Below, in pieces: positions 1 through 9,740 of a stretch of 64,000 nt of DNA (the stretch's first letter is position 1; each line of letters opens with the position of its first letter). The stretch comes from Devosia litorisediminis (GTDB lineage: Bacteria > Pseudomonadota > Alphaproteobacteria > Rhizobiales > Devosiaceae), in NCBI RefSeq assembly GCF_018334155.1, contig NZ_JAGXTP010000001.1, forward strand, positions 1,054,001 to 1,118,000. Direction: 5' to 3'. A model generated the notes under the pieces. It had not been told where the DNA came from and searched no databases. It was given only the letters and a program-made list of their open reading frames with translations. The translations under genes and the position numbers were made by a program.

Positions 1-1
1 G

Positions 2-1150
2 GTGCCCGAGGACCTTGAAGACCTTTATGAGAATGCGCCTTGCGGATATCTATCGCTTTCGCCAAAGGGCCGTATCGTCAAGTTCAATGGCACCTTTTGC
101 CGATGGACCGGTCTGAGGCCCGAAGATCTGCTTGAGAAGCGGCTACGGGATCTGCTGAATGTGTCCGGCGCCATATTCTATGAAACCCACTTCGCACCGC
201 TGCTGCGAATGCAGGGCTTTTTCGATGAGGTTGCTCTCGACATTATCAAGGCAGATGGTGAGCTTTTGCCAGTGCTGGCAAACGCTGCAGAGAAGCGCAC
301 CGAAGCCGGCGACGTTTTGTTTACGCGGGTGACAGTTTTCCGAGCCCATGAGCGCCGGCGTTACGAACGCGAGCTGGTCAATGCTCAAGAAACCGAGCGG
401 GCCGCCAGATTGCAGCTCGAGAAGGCCAATGCTGCGCTCCAGGCCGACGCCGAGTTGCGGGAGCAGTTTATTGCCGTGCTGGGTCATGACCTGAGGAATC
501 CACTGGCGGCCGTCGATGCGGGACTGGGCCAGCTGCTAAAACGCGGCTTTTCGGAGCGCACGCCGACGATACTCCAACTCATGCAGCGCAGCGTGTCACG
601 CATGAGTGGACTGATTGAAAACATCCTGGACCTTGCTCGGACGCAGCACGGCGACGGTATGGTGCTGCATATTGAACACGGGCGGCCTCTTGAGCCGACG
701 CTAACCCAGGTCATTGACGAACAGCAGGCGGCTTGGCCGGAACGTGAGTTTTCTGTCGACATTCGCATCGACCACAACCCACCAGTCGATCATGTCCGAT
801 TGGCGCAACTCGTTTCAAACCTGCTTGGAAACGCAGTCACGCACGGCGCACAAGATCTGCCAATTCGAATCCAAGCGGCGGGTAATCAAGAGATACTGGA
901 AGTATCCGTTTCAAACGGCGGCAAACCCATTCCAGCGGAGATGATCGGAGAGCTATTTAAGCCCTTCCGCCGTGGGTCGGTGAAATCGAATGCCAAAGGT
1001 CTGGGCTTGGGGCTCTATATCGCCAATCAAATCGCTGAGGCGCACTGTGGGCGTATCGATGTCATGTCAGACGCGACAGAAACGCGATTCACCTTCTCGA
1101 TGTCGACGATAGACCGCAGTTCCAACAACACGCGTGATTATGACGACTAA
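2..1150 (+). CDS. PAS-domain sensor histidine kinase (5' end possibly cut by the window)
   Basis: This is a soluble histidine kinase. An N-terminal PAS domain covers roughly residues 5-120 and begins with a typical 'ENAPCGYLSL' segment. A short coiled coil follows (about 120-150). The HisKA phosphoacceptor motif GHDLRNPL has its histidine near residue 162. A HATPase domain has the N box 'NLLGNAVTHG' and the G box 'GLGLGLYI' near the C-terminus. There are no membrane segments, so it probably senses a cytoplasmic cue through PAS. No response regulator is adjacent, so its partner is unknown. The GTG at position 2 could be the start, but the gene may begin a few codons before the window. The next gene lies on the same strand 121 nt downstream. 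Confidence 0.88.
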   Translation: MPEDLEDLYENAPCGYLSLSPKGRIVKFNGTFCRWTGLRPEDLLEKRLRDLLNVSGAIFYETHFAPLLRMQGFFDEVALDIIKADGELLPVLANAAEKRTEAGDVLFTRVTVFRAHERRRYERELVNAQETERAARLQLEKANAALQADAELREQFIAVLGHDLRNPLAAVDAGLGQLLKRGFSERTPTILQLMQRSVSRMSGLIENILDLARTQHGDGMVLHIEHGRPLEPTLTQVIDEQQAAWPEREFSVDIRIDHNPPVDHVRLAQLVSNLLGNAVTHGAQDLPIRIQAAGNQEILEVSVSNGGKPIPAEMIGELFKPFRRGSVKSNAKGLGLGLYIANQIAEAHCGRIDVMSDATETRFTFSMSTIDRSSNNTRDYDD

Positions 1151-1271
1151 TTGAACTGGCAATTCCCCCAGTTTTCCGGCGTTTTCTCCAAAATTAGTGT
1201 GCTCGCTTGAAAGGTCGCCCCATACTCTTGGGCTTGAACAAAGCGTCTGGAAAATTCGGTTGAGGTTTAGA

Positions 1272-2552
1272 ATGCGCATTCTTCGAAAGCGTTATCTTGG
1301 AGCGCTAGCACTCGTGCTCGTTGGCATCATTGGCGCATTTGCGGCGATCATACTGGTCCCGGAACCACATGAGTTATCAGGACCCGTCGACACTGAGATG
1401 GCTGTTGGGTCCGCAGAATTCGAGCGCGCCATGCTTGGGCTTCACGGAGGCGGTAGCGATGACGGAAATGCCGTCGAAACGCTCCAAAACGGTGACGAAA
1501 TCTTTCCGGCAATGCTCCAAGCCATCGCGGGCGCTGAGCACTCAATCAACTTTGAAACCTACGTATATTGGAGCGGCTCGATAGGGACCCGTTTTGCTAA
1601 AGCATTGGCCGAACGCGCAGCTGCTGGAGTTGAAGTAAACGTGCTGCTTGACTGGCAGGGTAGCGTCTCAATGGAATACGGTCTGATACAGTCGATGGTG
1701 TTGGCAGGCGCCAGTGTCGAGCGGTTCCGTCCCGTCGAATGGTTCACATTGGATCGCCTGAATTCGCGAACTCACCGCAAACTGCTGGTCGTCGATGGGC
1801 GCATTGGGTTTATCGGAGGCGTGGGAGTTGCCGACGAGTGGCTTGGCGATGCTCGCAATCCAGAGGAATTCCGCGATCTTCACTACCGTGTTGAAGGCCC
1901 TATCGTGAGGGGCATGCAGGGGGCTTTCGCATTCAACTGGGTGGAGGCCACTGGTCTGGTGTTGCAGGGAGAGGAGCATTTCCCTGAAACTGCCCCTGCC
2001 GGAAATGTACTCGCGCAACTGGTCTATTCAACAACGGGCTCGCGCAACGTGATGCACACAATGCTCATGACTGCACTAGCTAGCGCTCAGGACCACATTC
2101 GAATTGGCACGGCCTATTTTGTGCCGGACGAGATTGCCATCGCTCAGCTGATCGCCGCCCGGCGTCGCGGTGTAATGATCGATATACTTATTCCTGGCGA
2201 GCACCATAACAAGGATGTTGTTCGCTCTGCGTCCAGACACTTCTGGGGGGAGCTGCTCGAAGCGGGCGTCAATTTCTACGAATATGAACCCACGATGTAT
2301 CACGCCAAGATAATCGTAATAGACGAAAGCTGGACCTCCATAGGATCTGCTAATTTCGACGAACGGTCGTTCCGGCTCAATGATGAGGCAAATCTCAACG
2401 TGTACAGCCACGAATTTGCCACCGAACAAATAGCCATTTTTGAACAAGATCTGGCGCGCTCATCGCAGGTCGCGCCCAAGGATTGGGCGAGCAGGCCCCT
2501 GCTGCAAAAGATCACAGACTGGATCGCCAGCACATTACGTGTGCAATTGTAG
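1272..2552 (+). CDS. Phospholipase D-family protein, cardiolipin-synthase-like
   Basis: This 426-aa protein has two HKD motifs: THRKLLVVD (His near residue 168) and YHAKIIVID (His near 344), the second followed by GSANFDERS. This pair is the signature of the PLD superfamily and is arranged as in bacterial cardiolipin synthases, which join two phosphatidylglycerols or transfer a phosphatidyl group. One N-terminal hydrophobic segment (residues 6-27) probably anchors it in the inner membrane. Bacterial ClsA usually has two membrane segments, so this resembles the ClsB/ClsC-like branch. The ATG at 1272 was chosen because a GAGG sequence lies about 7 nt upstream; an in-frame ATG at 1197 lacks such a site. 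The exact phospholipid substrate is inferred. Confidence 0.85.
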   Translation: MRILRKRYLGALALVLVGIIGAFAAIILVPEPHELSGPVDTEMAVGSAEFERAMLGLHGGGSDDGNAVETLQNGDEIFPAMLQAIAGAEHSINFETYVYWSGSIGTRFAKALAERAAAGVEVNVLLDWQGSVSMEYGLIQSMVLAGASVERFRPVEWFTLDRLNSRTHRKLLVVDGRIGFIGGVGVADEWLGDARNPEEFRDLHYRVEGPIVRGMQGAFAFNWVEATGLVLQGEEHFPETAPAGNVLAQLVYSTTGSRNVMHTMLMTALASAQDHIRIGTAYFVPDEIAIAQLIAARRRGVMIDILIPGEHHNKDVVRSASRHFWGELLEAGVNFYEYEPTMYHAKIIVIDESWTSIGSANFDERSFRLNDEANLNVYSHEFATEQIAIFEQDLARSSQVAPKDWASRPLLQKITDWIASTLRVQL

Positions 2553-3057
2553 ACGATGCGGGGTGTCCTCGTGCGGCCAAAATCAAGGATCAACGTCGAT
2601 GCACTCGTTGTGATCTAGACGATATTATCCCGCATCAAGCGATGCTTGATCATGCCCTGACTGGTGCACGTCCGGCGCGCTGGTTTGGCGCCACCCCGCT
2701 GCATAAGGTCAGTGAGGTAGGTTTCGCGGAAACTGGAATCTTTATGTAGTGCAAAGCGGTAACCGTCGACACGATGCCATCGCGCAAACTTACCAGTCTT
2801 TCCAGAGGCGCCGTCGGCAGCGAACGAGAAGAGGAATTATCCTATGACCGACGACATTTGGCATTGTCGGGATGTCTGCTTACACCGCCGCTCTCACAAA
2901 AGCCGCCGGTCCGCACGCCACCGGTTGTTTCCATTGTCGCGAGGTGAGCGGACAGTCCGTTTTCAGGAATCCAAGCGGACACAAATCAGGCGTCGAGTCA
3001 GAATGCCGAGCCTCAAACGGGGCGGTGTGAGGCAAGCATGCCTTTTTCGCGAAGCGG
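2553..3057. other. 505-nt spacer without a recognisable gene
   Basis: This spacer lies between the convergent phospholipase D gene and the end of the HAD-phosphatase operon. Short open frames exist on both strands but none resembles a known family. A plus-strand ATG at 2844 has a purine-rich AGAGGA upstream, yet its product is very basic and runs into the HAD gene. A small inverted repeat (ATCAAGC-gat-GCTTGAT, 2634-2650) is the only clear structure. It could be degraded coding DNA. Confidence 0.5.
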
Positions 3058-3843
3058 CTAAAGCTGCTGCAGAAGATACTCGGTTTTCACAGCGCTTCGG
3101 GGGTTGATGGGCACTCCGGTTTCGACGAACACGCCCCTTACGCCGGCGCGCTGCGCGGCCAAGATATCGGTATCGAGTTGATCACCCAGCATGATTGCGG
3201 ATTGCGCCTGAACGCCAAGCCGTTCCATTGCCAGATGGATGATGTCTGGTGATGGTTTGCCAATGAACTTTGGCGAGACACCCGCCGCCGTGGCGATAGA
3301 GTGTGCGATAGCGCCGGCGCCCGGTTCGAAGCCGTCATCGACAGGGCGGATGAGATCTGGATTGGTGCCAATGAGCTCGGCGCCGCCGAGCACGTTGCGC
3401 AGGGCGGCCTTCATCATCGAATAATCAAACTGGCGGTCGAGTGCGACGAGAACCACTTGCGCTGCGGTGCTGGCGAGCACGAAGCCAGCCGCTTCGACCC
3501 TGTTCTTGAATGACGGCGTGCCGACAACATAAACCGGGGTGCCGGGGGCATAGCGGGCGCTCACATAGGCCAGGGTCACCTCTGCTGCGGAGACGACCTG
3601 ATAGGGCGTGCAGGGTATGCCAAGTCCGATGATCTTGCTGGCGAAGTCGTCCGCTGATTTTTCGGCATTGTTGGTGATGAAGCAGTAGGGCAAGCCCTGG
3701 TCGTGCCAGCTTCTAAACCGCGCGACCGCACCTGCGATAGCGTCATCGCCCCGATAGACAATGCCGTCAAGGTCCGAGAGGACAGCGGAGAACTTCAGTT
3801 CGTCAAGCGATTGGAGGCGCGTAGGGTTGTGGGGCTGCGTCAC
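3058..3843 (-). CDS. HAD-superfamily (subfamily IIA, NagD-like) phosphatase
   Basis: This 261-aa protein has all four HAD motifs: SDLDGIVY (nucleophile and acid aspartates near residue 20), the TNN motif II, the lysine in GKPSPD, and the metal-binding GDQLDTD. The large cap between motifs II and III places it with NagD/p-nitrophenylphosphatase/glycerol-3-phosphate phosphatase proteins. It is the last gene of an eight-gene minus-strand operon and begins with GTG overlapping the permease stop (GTGA). Next to two phosphodiesterases, a role in freeing phosphate from a phosphomonoester such as glycerol 3-phosphate is a reasonable inference. The substrate cannot be read from sequence. Confidence 0.85.
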   Translation of the reverse strand: MTQPHNPTRLQSLDELKFSAVLSDLDGIVYRGDDAIAGAVARFRSWHDQGLPYCFITNNAEKSADDFASKIIGLGIPCTPYQVVSAAEVTLAYVSARYAPGTPVYVVGTPSFKNRVEAAGFVLASTAAQVVLVALDRQFDYSMMKAALRNVLGGAELIGTNPDLIRPVDDGFEPGAGAIAHSIATAAGVSPKFIGKPSPDIIHLAMERLGVQAQSAIMLGDQLDTDILAAQRAGVRGVFVETGVPINPRSAVKTEYLLQQL

Positions 3844-4745
3844 GCGATCTCGCCTTTAAGGTTTGGGTCGAGCATGTCACGCAGCCAATCTCCAACGAGA
3901 CTGATAGCGAGCGTGGTCAGGAAGATTACGACGCCGGCAGGTATGCCGATCCACCAAGCAGTGGCAAGGTAGTTTCGCCCTTCGCCCAGCAACAAGCCCA
4001 GGCTGGTACCAGGCGGCTGCACCCCCAGACCGAGGAAGGACAGGGAGGTTTCCAGCAGGATGATCTCGGGGAAATTCAACGTGATCTGTACCATGATGAT
4101 GCTCAGCATATTGGGCAGTACATGGCGGAAATACACCCGCGCCGGGTGGACACCCAATGTGCGGATCGCGAACGCGTAACCCTGGCCATTGGTGGAAAGG
4201 ACCAGACCGCGCGCGATACGGGCATAGCCGTCCCAGCCGAACAGGCCGATCAGCACCACCAGCAGCACGAAATTGTTGCCGAAGAACGCCAGAACTGCCA
4301 GCGCCACGATCAGGAACGGTATGGCTGCCTGAAAGTCGACCAGCATCATGATCAGGTCATCGACCCAGCCACGGAAATGAGCGGCGATAATGCCCAGAGC
4401 GGTGCCGACGGACGCGCTGATGACCGTGCCCATCACAGCAATGACAATGCTGGTCCGCATGGCATAGATGACCCGGCTGAGCACGTCGCGACCCAGACCA
4501 TCCGTTCCAAGCAGATAGTCAGGGAGCCCACCCAGAAAGGCCGGCGGCTGCAGCCGCTTGAGCAGGCTCTGATCGGCATAGCCATGGGGTGCCAGCACTT
4601 CGGCGAACAGGGCGGCGATGAGGACAACAACCAGCCAGATGATCGACAGGCCAATCACTACGGGCGGACGCGTCTTCCACAATCGAGTCAGCCAACCAAG
4701 GCGCCGGAGCGGTATGGGGGCGGAAGAAAGAGGGATTGTTGTCAT
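3840..4745 (-). CDS. ABC transporter permease, Opp/Dpp C-type
   Basis: This 301-aa inner-membrane permease has an N-terminal segment (about residues 25-50), the periplasmic 'LLGTDGLGRDVLSR' signature of DppC/OppC proteins, and five further helices. The EAA loop contains the conserved glycine in 'AIRTLGVHPARVYFRHVLPN'. It should form the heterodimeric channel with the DppB-type permease encoded just upstream, which it overlaps by 4 nt (ATGA). The peptide/nickel family is certain. The cargo is not, because this family carries peptides, opines, glycosides and metals, and here it sits among phosphodiesterases. Confidence 0.9.
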   Translation of the reverse strand: MTTIPLSSAPIPLRRLGWLTRLWKTRPPVVIGLSIIWLVVVLIAALFAEVLAPHGYADQSLLKRLQPPAFLGGLPDYLLGTDGLGRDVLSRVIYAMRTSIVIAVMGTVISASVGTALGIIAAHFRGWVDDLIMMLVDFQAAIPFLIVALAVLAFFGNNFVLLVVLIGLFGWDGYARIARGLVLSTNGQGYAFAIRTLGVHPARVYFRHVLPNMLSIIMVQITLNFPEIILLETSLSFLGLGVQPPGTSLGLLLGEGRNYLATAWWIGIPAGVVIFLTTLAISLVGDWLRDMLDPNLKGEIA

Positions 4746-5683
4746 GCTTTGGCGGCCCGCTTGTTATGGAGTTCGATGCGCGGATCGAGCCAGCCATAGG
4801 CGAGGTCGACACACAGATTGACCACCACCATGGTCAAGGCGATGAGCAGGACGACCGCCTGCACTACGGCAAGGTCGCGTTGGTTGACCGAGTTCACGAG
4901 CAGTAGGCCAACCCCGGGCCAGGCGAATACCGTCTCGATGGTGACGGCACCACCAATCAGCCCGCCAATACGCATGCCGACCACAGTCACGACCGGAATA
5001 GCGGCATTGGGCAGGGCGTGACGCAGCACCCGCCTGTCGTAAGGGATGCCCTTGGCCTTGGCGGTGCGCATGAAGGGTTGGTGCAGGACGTCCAGCACCG
5101 ACGAGCGCGTAAAGCGCGCTATTGTCGCGGCGGCACCAGTCCCCAGGGTTATTGCGGGCATTAGCAGGTGCCAGATGGTCCCGGTGCCCGAACTGGGAAG
5201 CCAGCGCAGCGTCATTGAGAACACCAGGATGAGGATGATGCCGAGGAAGAAATTCGGCACGCTGTGGCCGAAAATCGTTGCGGACATGGTCAGTTGGTCA
5301 ACCAGCTTGCCCCGAGACAAGGCAGCAAAGATGCCCGAAGGAATACCCAGGACCAGTGTGATCATGAAGGCTGCCGAGCCGAGCAACAATGTTACAGGAA
5401 CCCGCTCCATCACCAGCTCGAGTGCGGGGCGTCCGTCGCGAAAGGAGAGGCCGAAGTCACCCTGCGCGATGGCCGAGAGATAGGTCAGGTATTGTTCGAG
5501 ATAGGATCGGTCGAGACCCCATCGTTCGCGGAACCTGGCGATGGCATCGGGGGAGGCTTCGTCGGACATCATGATCTGGGCAGGGTCGCCCGAGGCGCGA
5601 AGCACGATGAAGACAAAGGTGACGGCCAGCAGCAGGGTCAGCGCGCCGCGGGCCAGCTTGGTAAGGACAAAAGTCAATTTCAT
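4742..5683 (-). CDS. ABC transporter permease, Opp/Dpp B-type
   Basis: This 313-aa integral membrane protein has the typical DppB N-terminus (a first helix 'LLLAVTFVFIVLRASGDP'), a periplasmic domain and five more helices. The EAA motif is in the region 'RTAKAKGIPYDRRVLRHALPN'. The start at 5683 overlaps the stop of the upstream phosphodiesterase gene by 4 nt (ATGA) and gives the standard length. A longer reading frame upstream only shadows that gene. It partners the C-type permease and the two ATPases encoded in the same operon. Confidence 0.9.
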   Translation of the reverse strand: MKLTFVLTKLARGALTLLLAVTFVFIVLRASGDPAQIMMSDEASPDAIARFRERWGLDRSYLEQYLTYLSAIAQGDFGLSFRDGRPALELVMERVPVTLLLGSAAFMITLVLGIPSGIFAALSRGKLVDQLTMSATIFGHSVPNFFLGIILILVFSMTLRWLPSSGTGTIWHLLMPAITLGTGAAATIARFTRSSVLDVLHQPFMRTAKAKGIPYDRRVLRHALPNAAIPVVTVVGMRIGGLIGGAVTIETVFAWPGVGLLLVNSVNQRDLAVVQAVVLLIALTMVVVNLCVDLAYGWLDPRIELHNKRAAKA

Positions 5684-7116
5684 TGCGACCACGCCCCGGT
5701 GCCGGCTGTCCAACCGCAGTCGACGATGGTCTGACCATCGACGATCCATTGGCGCAGATATTGTTCGTGCCCGTTGCATTCGGCGTGCAGGAGACGCGTT
5801 TCGACGGGTGGCACGAGGCCAAAGCGCGGGTCAGCTCCCGCGAGTGCTTCGACCAGTGGGCGCCCTTCGGTGCCATCCAGAGGCAGCCCCATTGTCGTCA
5901 GCACTGTTGGCAGAATGTCGGGCAGCCAGCACGGCGCTTCGGCGGTAAAGCCGCTGCGATAAGCGGGACCCTGCGCAGCAAGCACGGTTGAAAGCTCGCC
6001 CTTGTTCAGCCCCCCATGCATGCCGCCGCCGGGTGAAATCCAGGCGGCGAAAATGCAAGCGTCGATGTCCGGCCCATAGTTCTTGGAACAGTCGGTGGCG
6101 CGCAGCGTAAAGCCGATATCTGCGCCCCGCGCATGATTGTTACGGACGGCGCTCCAGGGGAGGGCGCCGGCAATGGGCGCGCCATTTGCTGCGGTGGCGA
6201 AGACCAGCCCGCAGAAATCCTGCCGGGTCAGCCAGTCAACCACCTCTTGTTTGTTCTGATCGCTCGTATCGTGCAGATACAGGCCGCTGAACGAGCCAAT
6301 GGAGGCTCGACCGAATTCGGCTGGTATGATGTCCAGATTGGCCAGTTGGCGCTGACCCGTGATCTGGCCATGGTCCGACATGACAATGATGTTTTCGGGT
6401 CCGTTGCCGGCGCGCCACCAGTCAAGAATGCGACCAAAATTGTCGTCGCACCCTTTCTGGGCCTGCGCTGTTTGGGCTGCCGTCACGCCAAAGGCGTGAG
6501 AACTCATATCGGGATCATTCATCCAGTAGACGCAGAAGTCCGGATCATATGTGTCGTAGACAAGCCCGATCAAAACGTCAGTGGCATAGGTCATTCTGGC
6601 CGTGTTGGGCGCTTCCGCCGCGGGGATTTCGCCGAACCGGGTGAGGACTTGCTGGTGCAGATCCTGACTGGAAACGGGTGTGCCATGCATTGAAAACACC
6701 GGTTGGCTGAGCGCATGTGCGCTCGAATTCATCATCCGCGATGCGCCCTTGGTGGCCGTGCTGACCACCGCCATGGTGCGGCCTGCCTTCGCCATGTGCT
6801 GGCCCATGGTGGGCCGGTCAAGAAGCTGTCCGGCCTGCGCGGCCAGTTCGAGATCGTCCCATTCAGCGGTTCGGAACAGGCCGTCGGCGCGCACCGGGTG
6901 GATAAACTGGTTGGCTACCACGCCGTGGGAGCCTGGTGGACAGCCAGTCATGGTTGATGTGACAGCGACCCGCGTTTCGCTGGGAAAGACAGAGCGGGAA
7001 TTGATGAAATTGCTGCCTTCGCGCATGAAACGATCAAGATTGGGCATCAGGTCGGCCGTGGCGCGGTCCCGGCGCAGGCCGTCGAAGGTTACAAGCAGAG
7101 TCGATCCGGTGCTCAT
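5680..7116 (-). CDS. Alkaline-phosphatase-superfamily phosphodiesterase (nucleotide pyrophosphatase/phosphodiesterase-like)
   Basis: This 478-aa protein matches the type I phosphodiesterase/NPP family. The N-terminal metal ligand is in 'LLVTFDGLRRD'. The nucleophile region 'FPSETRVAVTSTMTG' puts a threonine where NPP enzymes carry theirs. Later metal-binding motifs are 'NDPDMSSHAFG' and 'VMSDHGQ'. No signal peptide is visible, so it appears cytoplasmic and would act on an imported substrate. It overlaps the genes on both sides by 4 nt, which ties it to the ABC importer and the GDPD gene. Likely reactions are hydrolysis of a phosphodiester or phosphonate ester; which one is not established. 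Confidence 0.85.
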   Translation of the reverse strand: MSTGSTLLVTFDGLRRDRATADLMPNLDRFMREGSNFINSRSVFPSETRVAVTSTMTGCPPGSHGVVANQFIHPVRADGLFRTAEWDDLELAAQAGQLLDRPTMGQHMAKAGRTMAVVSTATKGASRMMNSSAHALSQPVFSMHGTPVSSQDLHQQVLTRFGEIPAAEAPNTARMTYATDVLIGLVYDTYDPDFCVYWMNDPDMSSHAFGVTAAQTAQAQKGCDDNFGRILDWWRAGNGPENIIVMSDHGQITGQRQLANLDIIPAEFGRASIGSFSGLYLHDTSDQNKQEVVDWLTRQDFCGLVFATAANGAPIAGALPWSAVRNNHARGADIGFTLRATDCSKNYGPDIDACIFAAWISPGGGMHGGLNKGELSTVLAAQGPAYRSGFTAEAPCWLPDILPTVLTTMGLPLDGTEGRPLVEALAGADPRFGLVPPVETRLLHAECNGHEQYLRQWIVDGQTIVDCGWTAGTGAWSQ

Positions 7117-7835
7117 GCCAGCGCCTCCGCTCGTCTGGTGGCCATGGCCACGTCATTGACCAACAGGCCGCTGACCCCTGACTGGGCGAGTTGCGCGATG
7201 TCTGTGCCCGTGTGATCGCCGCCCGCAAGGCCGGTGCCATGGCCGCCACTGGTGACCCAGACTTCGGCTCCAAGGCTGCGCAGGCGCTTTACCAGCGCGG
7301 GTGATGCATCGTTTTCCCAGAGCCGGATTGATCTTGCGCCGGCGTGCCAGAACGCTTCGGCCTGTTCGGGTGAGGGAATGAAACCCAGAATACTGGTCTC
7401 GCCCTGCGCGCAGAAGAACCGGACGGCTTCGAGCGAGTGGCATCCAGCGATAAGCAGCGGACGCAGCGTTGCCGGCACCTCAGCACTTATTGTCTGCCAT
7501 AGGCGATCCAGAGCTTGCGGCGTTTCTTCCTTGAGATCGAGCAGAACCCGATTGCCGTCACGAACATAGCTCAGCACATCCGAAAGAAGTGCAATTCGGG
7601 CCCCGTCTGCATTCTCAAGTTTGGCCAGCTCTGCATAGGGCAGGGCGCTGACTTGCTCGGGCCGCTGAAACAGGCGGGCAAGATCGGCATCGTGGGCGCA
7701 AACACCGACGCCATCGCTGGAAAAACGGATGTCTGTTTCAATGGCGAAGGCGCCGGCCGCCAAGGCAGCGTCCCAGCTCTGGGTGGTGTTCTCGGCAAAT
7801 CCGGCGCTGAAACCGCGATGGGCGATAATTCTCAT
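7113..7835 (-). CDS. Glycerophosphodiester phosphodiesterase (UgpQ-like)
   Basis: This 240-aa protein starts with the GDPD signature 'IIAHRG', followed by 'AENT' and the metal-binding 'AIETDIRFSSDG...AHD'. These are the catalytic His, Glu and Asp positions of the family. The enzyme cleaves glycerophosphodiesters into sn-glycerol 3-phosphate and an alcohol. There is no signal peptide, as for cytoplasmic UgpQ. The ATG at 7835 begins directly at the catalytic core and follows the ATPase gene by 28 nt. The stop overlaps the next gene by 4 nt. The pairing with an Opp-type importer rather than the classical UgpBAEC importer is unusual. Confidence 0.9.
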   Translation of the reverse strand: MRIIAHRGFSAGFAENTTQSWDAALAAGAFAIETDIRFSSDGVGVCAHDADLARLFQRPEQVSALPYAELAKLENADGARIALLSDVLSYVRDGNRVLLDLKEETPQALDRLWQTISAEVPATLRPLLIAGCHSLEAVRFFCAQGETSILGFIPSPEQAEAFWHAGARSIRLWENDASPALVKRLRSLGAEVWVTSGGHGTGLAGGDHTGTDIAQLAQSGVSGLLVNDVAMATRRAEALA

Positions 7836-7863
7836 GGAAAAACTCTGGTGTGGCGCTGTCTGC

Positions 7864-8706
7864 TCATGGCAGGGCGGCAAAGGTTTTGAGGTCGCGCTCG
7901 CGGCGCTGGCGAGGGGTGTCGGCGGGAATGGCAGCGAGCAGACGACGGGTGTAATTGTGCTGCGGTGCCTCAAAAAGCGTACGCGCGTCACCGATTTCGA
8001 GCAGCTGGCCGCGATACATCACGCCGACACGATGGCTGATATGGCGGACAACGGAGAGGTCGTGGGAGATGAACAGCAGGGAGAGTTGCAGTCTGTCGCG
8101 GAGTTCAAGCAACAAGTTGATGATCTGGGCTTGCACGGAAACATCGAGCGCGCTGACGGCTTCATCGCAAACCAGCAATTTGGGCTGGAGCACAAGCGCT
8201 CGTGCGATCACGGCACGTTGTAGCTGTCCACCAGAAAGCTGGTGCGGCAGACGATTGCCCATGGTCCCGAGCCCGACAAGCGCAAGCATTTCCTGAGCAC
8301 GATGATCGGCCTCGGCGCGGGCCAGGGTTTCATGGGTGGTCAGCGCTTCGCGAACCTGGGCGTGTATGGTCCAGCGCGGATCAACAACGGCGGCCGGGTT
8401 CTGGAACACCATCTGCACCAGCCGCCTCTGTCGGCGCCATTGTGCTGCGCCAACAGGCGCGTAGCGCTGGCCCCAGAAAGTCACGTCACCGCTGGTTGGT
8501 GCCTCAATGCCGGCAATCATCCGACCCAGTGTCGACTTGCCGCTGCCGCTTTCGCCGACGATCCCAAGGGTCTCGCCTTGCTCAAGATGGAAGCTGACGC
8601 CATCGACGGCACGAAACTGTTCGCCACGGCCGAAAATAGTGCGACCCACCGGATAGGTTTGCACCAGATGGGATGCGACGACGCCCTGGTCGGGTGAGGG
8701 CTTCAT
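7864..8706 (-). CDS. ABC transporter ATP-binding protein, Opp/Dpp F-type
   Basis: This 280-aa nucleotide-binding subunit has Walker A 'GESGSGKST', signature 'LSGGQLQR', Walker B 'LLVCDEAVSALD' and the switch histidine in 'LLFISHDLSVV'. The C-terminal extension 'TLFEAPQHNYTRRLLAAIP' is characteristic of the oligopeptide/dipeptide branch. The ATG at 8706 overlaps the stop of the D-type ATPase gene by 4 nt. It should pair with that protein to drive import through the two permeases encoded downstream. Confidence 0.92.
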   Translation of the reverse strand: MKPSPDQGVVASHLVQTYPVGRTIFGRGEQFRAVDGVSFHLEQGETLGIVGESGSGKSTLGRMIAGIEAPTSGDVTFWGQRYAPVGAAQWRRQRRLVQMVFQNPAAVVDPRWTIHAQVREALTTHETLARAEADHRAQEMLALVGLGTMGNRLPHQLSGGQLQRAVIARALVLQPKLLVCDEAVSALDVSVQAQIINLLLELRDRLQLSLLFISHDLSVVRHISHRVGVMYRGQLLEIGDARTLFEAPQHNYTRRLLAAIPADTPRQRRERDLKTFAALP

Positions 8707-9740
8707 TGTGGCACCATGGGCTGCGCGGGAAACAGATGGCAGGCGATCGTACCCGCGTTCGTCGAGGTGAGTGGGGGCTCGACCTGACACCGTGCCTGTA
8801 CCTGCGGACAGCGCGGTGCGAAATTGCAGCCGGCAGGGCGGGAGGATGGTGCAGGCACCGTGCCCGCAACGGCATCAAGCGGAGTGCCGGGCTCGCGCTG
8901 AAAACCGATGCGGCAAGCCATCAAGGCGCGGGTGTATGGGTGGCGTGGGTCCTCAAACAGTGCGTCAACCGTTCCTGCCTCGACGACGCGTCCGGCGTAC
9001 ATGACAGCGACGTGGTCGGCGATCTCGGCAACTACGCCCAGGTCGTGCGTGACAAAGACAATTGCCAGTCCCAGCTCGTCCTGAAGATCGCGCAGCAAGC
9101 GTAAAATCTGCGCCTGAATGGTCACGTCAAGCGCCGTCGTAGGCTCGTCTGCGATCAGGAGTCTGGGCCGACAGGCCAGTGCCATGGCGATCATCACGCG
9201 CTGGCACATGCCGCCGGAAAGCTGGTGTGGATAATAGGTCTTGTGGCGAGCGGCATTGGGAATACCAACCTGATCGAGCAGTTCCACCACACGGCGATCC
9301 ACCGCGCCGCCAACCAGATCCGTATGCTCCCGGATCGCTTCGGCGATCTGCAGGCCCACCCGCTTGACCGGGTTGAGTGCAGCCATGGGGTTCTGGAAGA
9401 TCATGGTGACATCACGGCCGCGCATGGCGTTGAGAACGCGCTCGGGTGCGCCAAGGGTTTCCGTTCCAAACAGCCGCACCGAGCCACGGGCCGTCAGGCC
9501 CTCGTCGAGCAGACCGAGGGCCGACATGCAGGTGAGGCTTTTGCCGCAACCGCTCTCGCCAACAAGGCAAAGAGTTTCACCCGGCATGACGGCGAGGCTC
9601 ACCTGCTCGACCAGTTCGAGATTGCCCGAAGAGACCGTGAGGTTGGAAATCTGAAGGACGGGCTCGGCACCGGAATGCTCGGTGGAGCGTTGAGAGGCGG
9701 CACGAATGCCGCCTCTGCCCTGTGTGATCAAACTGGCCAT
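8703..9740 (-). CDS. ABC transporter ATP-binding protein, Opp/Dpp D-type
   Basis: This 345-aa ATPase has Walker A 'GESGCGKS', signature 'LSGGMCQR', Walker B '[12 protein letters not shown]', the H-loop 'FVTHDLGVV' and the oligopeptide-family C-terminal domain. That domain includes the cysteine-bearing segment '[14 protein letters not shown]', which in relatives can hold an iron-sulphur cluster. The start at 9740 (ATG sharing one base with the upstream TGA) gives the normal length. It follows the solute-binding protein gene directly. Confidence 0.92.
   Translation of the reverse strand: MASLITQGRGGIRAASQRSTEHSGAEPVLQISNLTVSSGNLELVEQVSLAVMPGETLCLVGESGCGKSLTCMSALGLLDEGLTARGSVRLFGTETLGAPERVLNAMRGRDVTMIFQNPMAALNPVKRVGLQIAEAIREHTDLVGGAVDRRVVELLDQVGIPNAARHKTYYPHQLSGGMCQRVMIAMALACRPRLLIADEPTTALDVTIQAQILRLLRDLQDELGLAIVFVTHDLGVVAEIADHVAVMYAGRVVEAGTVDALFEDPRHPYTRALMACRIGFQREPGTPLDAVAGTVPAPSSRPAGCNFAPRCPQVQARCQVEPPLTSTNAGTIACHLFPAQPMVPQ

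Noticed and set aside
2629..2850. Minus-strand frame with an 'RVDGYRF' segment recalling motif I of ATP-dependent DNA ligases
   Set aside because: The catalytic Lys of KxDGxR is not present, the frame is only about 73 codons without a start, and no other ligase motif or neighbour supports it.
2844..3107. Plus-strand 87-codon frame with a ribosome binding site-like AGAGGA
   Set aside because: The product is highly basic and low in hydrophobic residues, it overlaps the HAD gene end, and no family is recognisable.
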